A stretch of DNA of 64,000 nucleotides from Durusdinium trenchii. Taxonomy: Eukaryota; Sar; Dinophyceae; Suessiales; Symbiodiniaceae. Made by a program: the position numbers and the translations under genes. The notes below the pieces were generated by a model. It was not told the DNA's origin, made no database searches, and saw only the letters and a program-made list of their open reading frames with translations. This document shows positions 63,643-64,000 of the stretch, one piece after another. Where the stretch lies: contig CAXAMN010028950.1 of the NCBI GenBank assembly GCA_963970005.1, positions 266,738-330,737 on the forward strand. Reading direction: 5' to 3'. Each line of letters begins with the position of its first letter. The stretch's first letter is position 1.

Positions 63643-64000
63643 CTACATCCGACGAAAAAAACCAGTCTAGGTGAGTGCATGAGCAGTGCATCACTTTCAT
63701 GGTTTTGTGTTTATTGTTGTCCGTAGATTTGTTGGTTCTGCTCCGTGGACACCGGGGTTGAGTCAAATTCCGCGGCTCGGAGTGAACTTGGATGTCTTCT
63801 TGAACTTGGTGCAGTATTGTGCCTCCCCCTTCTTGAGACCACGCATTGACCAACGGCTGACAGTGGGTCTGTTGTAGAATTTGCCTCAAAAGTCAAGAAC
63901 TTTAGGTTTTGCCTGGCTGAGGAGGAATTAATTGAGTTGACATTGTTGGAATTGCCGTGGCAATTTCTATCCATTTCTTGTTGGAGGGACGGGATGCCCT

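Noticed and set aside
1-64000. Relict spliced-leader sequence marking retrogenes
   Set aside because: Only partial words such as ttggctcaaa (34.24 kb) and ctggctcaaaa (5.33 kb) were seen. None is long enough.

Overview
This window reads as nuclear DNA of a dinoflagellate, most likely a Symbiodiniaceae/Suessiales-type alga. That is inference from architecture, since no rRNA, plastid or housekeeping marker is present. No long uninterrupted genes are seen. Instead there are short islands (about 40-250 bp) that are GC-rich at third codon positions. They usually start right after a pyrimidine-rich tract and AG, often as AG|G, and end at GT, GC or occasionally GA donors. The supported exons lie on the + strand, as in unidirectional dinoflagellate gene clusters. 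The introns are packed with microsatellites, minisatellites, fold-back elements and dispersed repeats. A run of 100 Ns (29064-29163) is a scaffold gap.

Region 1 (about 0.9-14.2 kb) holds exons of an extracellular-type protein with at least five EGF-like modules. Modules at 3448-3528 and 6899-6979 are whole. Three more are split by introns: 3840-3879 with 4745-4790, 8041-8092 with 8646-8685, and 10092-10124 with 10541-10575. Two of these joins need a GC donor. Linker exons rich in Gln/Ser/Ala lie between the modules. A phase-consistent run of three more exons follows (13360-13454, 13828-13953, 14102-14222).

Region 2 (about 14.4-36 kb) contains many isolated coding-like islands that I cannot assign to families. 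It also has a 73-bp minisatellite array (26.97-28.18 kb), a coding tandem repeat that runs into the assembly gap (28.7-29.06 kb), and a perfect 31-bp inverted repeat (26184-26290).

Region 3 (36.7-39.15 kb) is a phase-consistent 3' gene end: two Cys-containing exons, a Thr-rich exon and a terminal Ser/Thr/Asn-rich exon with a short hydrophobic C-terminus. It looks like the stalk and tail of a surface glycoprotein. Whether it belongs to the EGF gene cannot be told from sequence alone.

Region 4 (39.4-58 kb) is mixed. It has a 59-bp tandem array, a duplicated segment (33.5 kb and 40.6 kb), scattered exons, a 705-nt open frame at 47233-47937, short ORFs at 51.75, 52.2 and 53.3 kb, and a membrane-helix exon at 57.6 kb.

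Region 5 (58.85-63.6 kb) is an EF-hand protein gene. Exons at 58850, 59063, 60483 and 60956 rebuild two calmodulin/CDPK-style calcium loops using one GA and one GC donor. Further exons follow to the window end.

Fold-back elements with palindromic CCCTAGGG ends and matching 3-bp flanks (45.4 and 60.1 kb) form an apparent short transposon family. Exon boundaries are my own splice predictions; several could move by a few codons.
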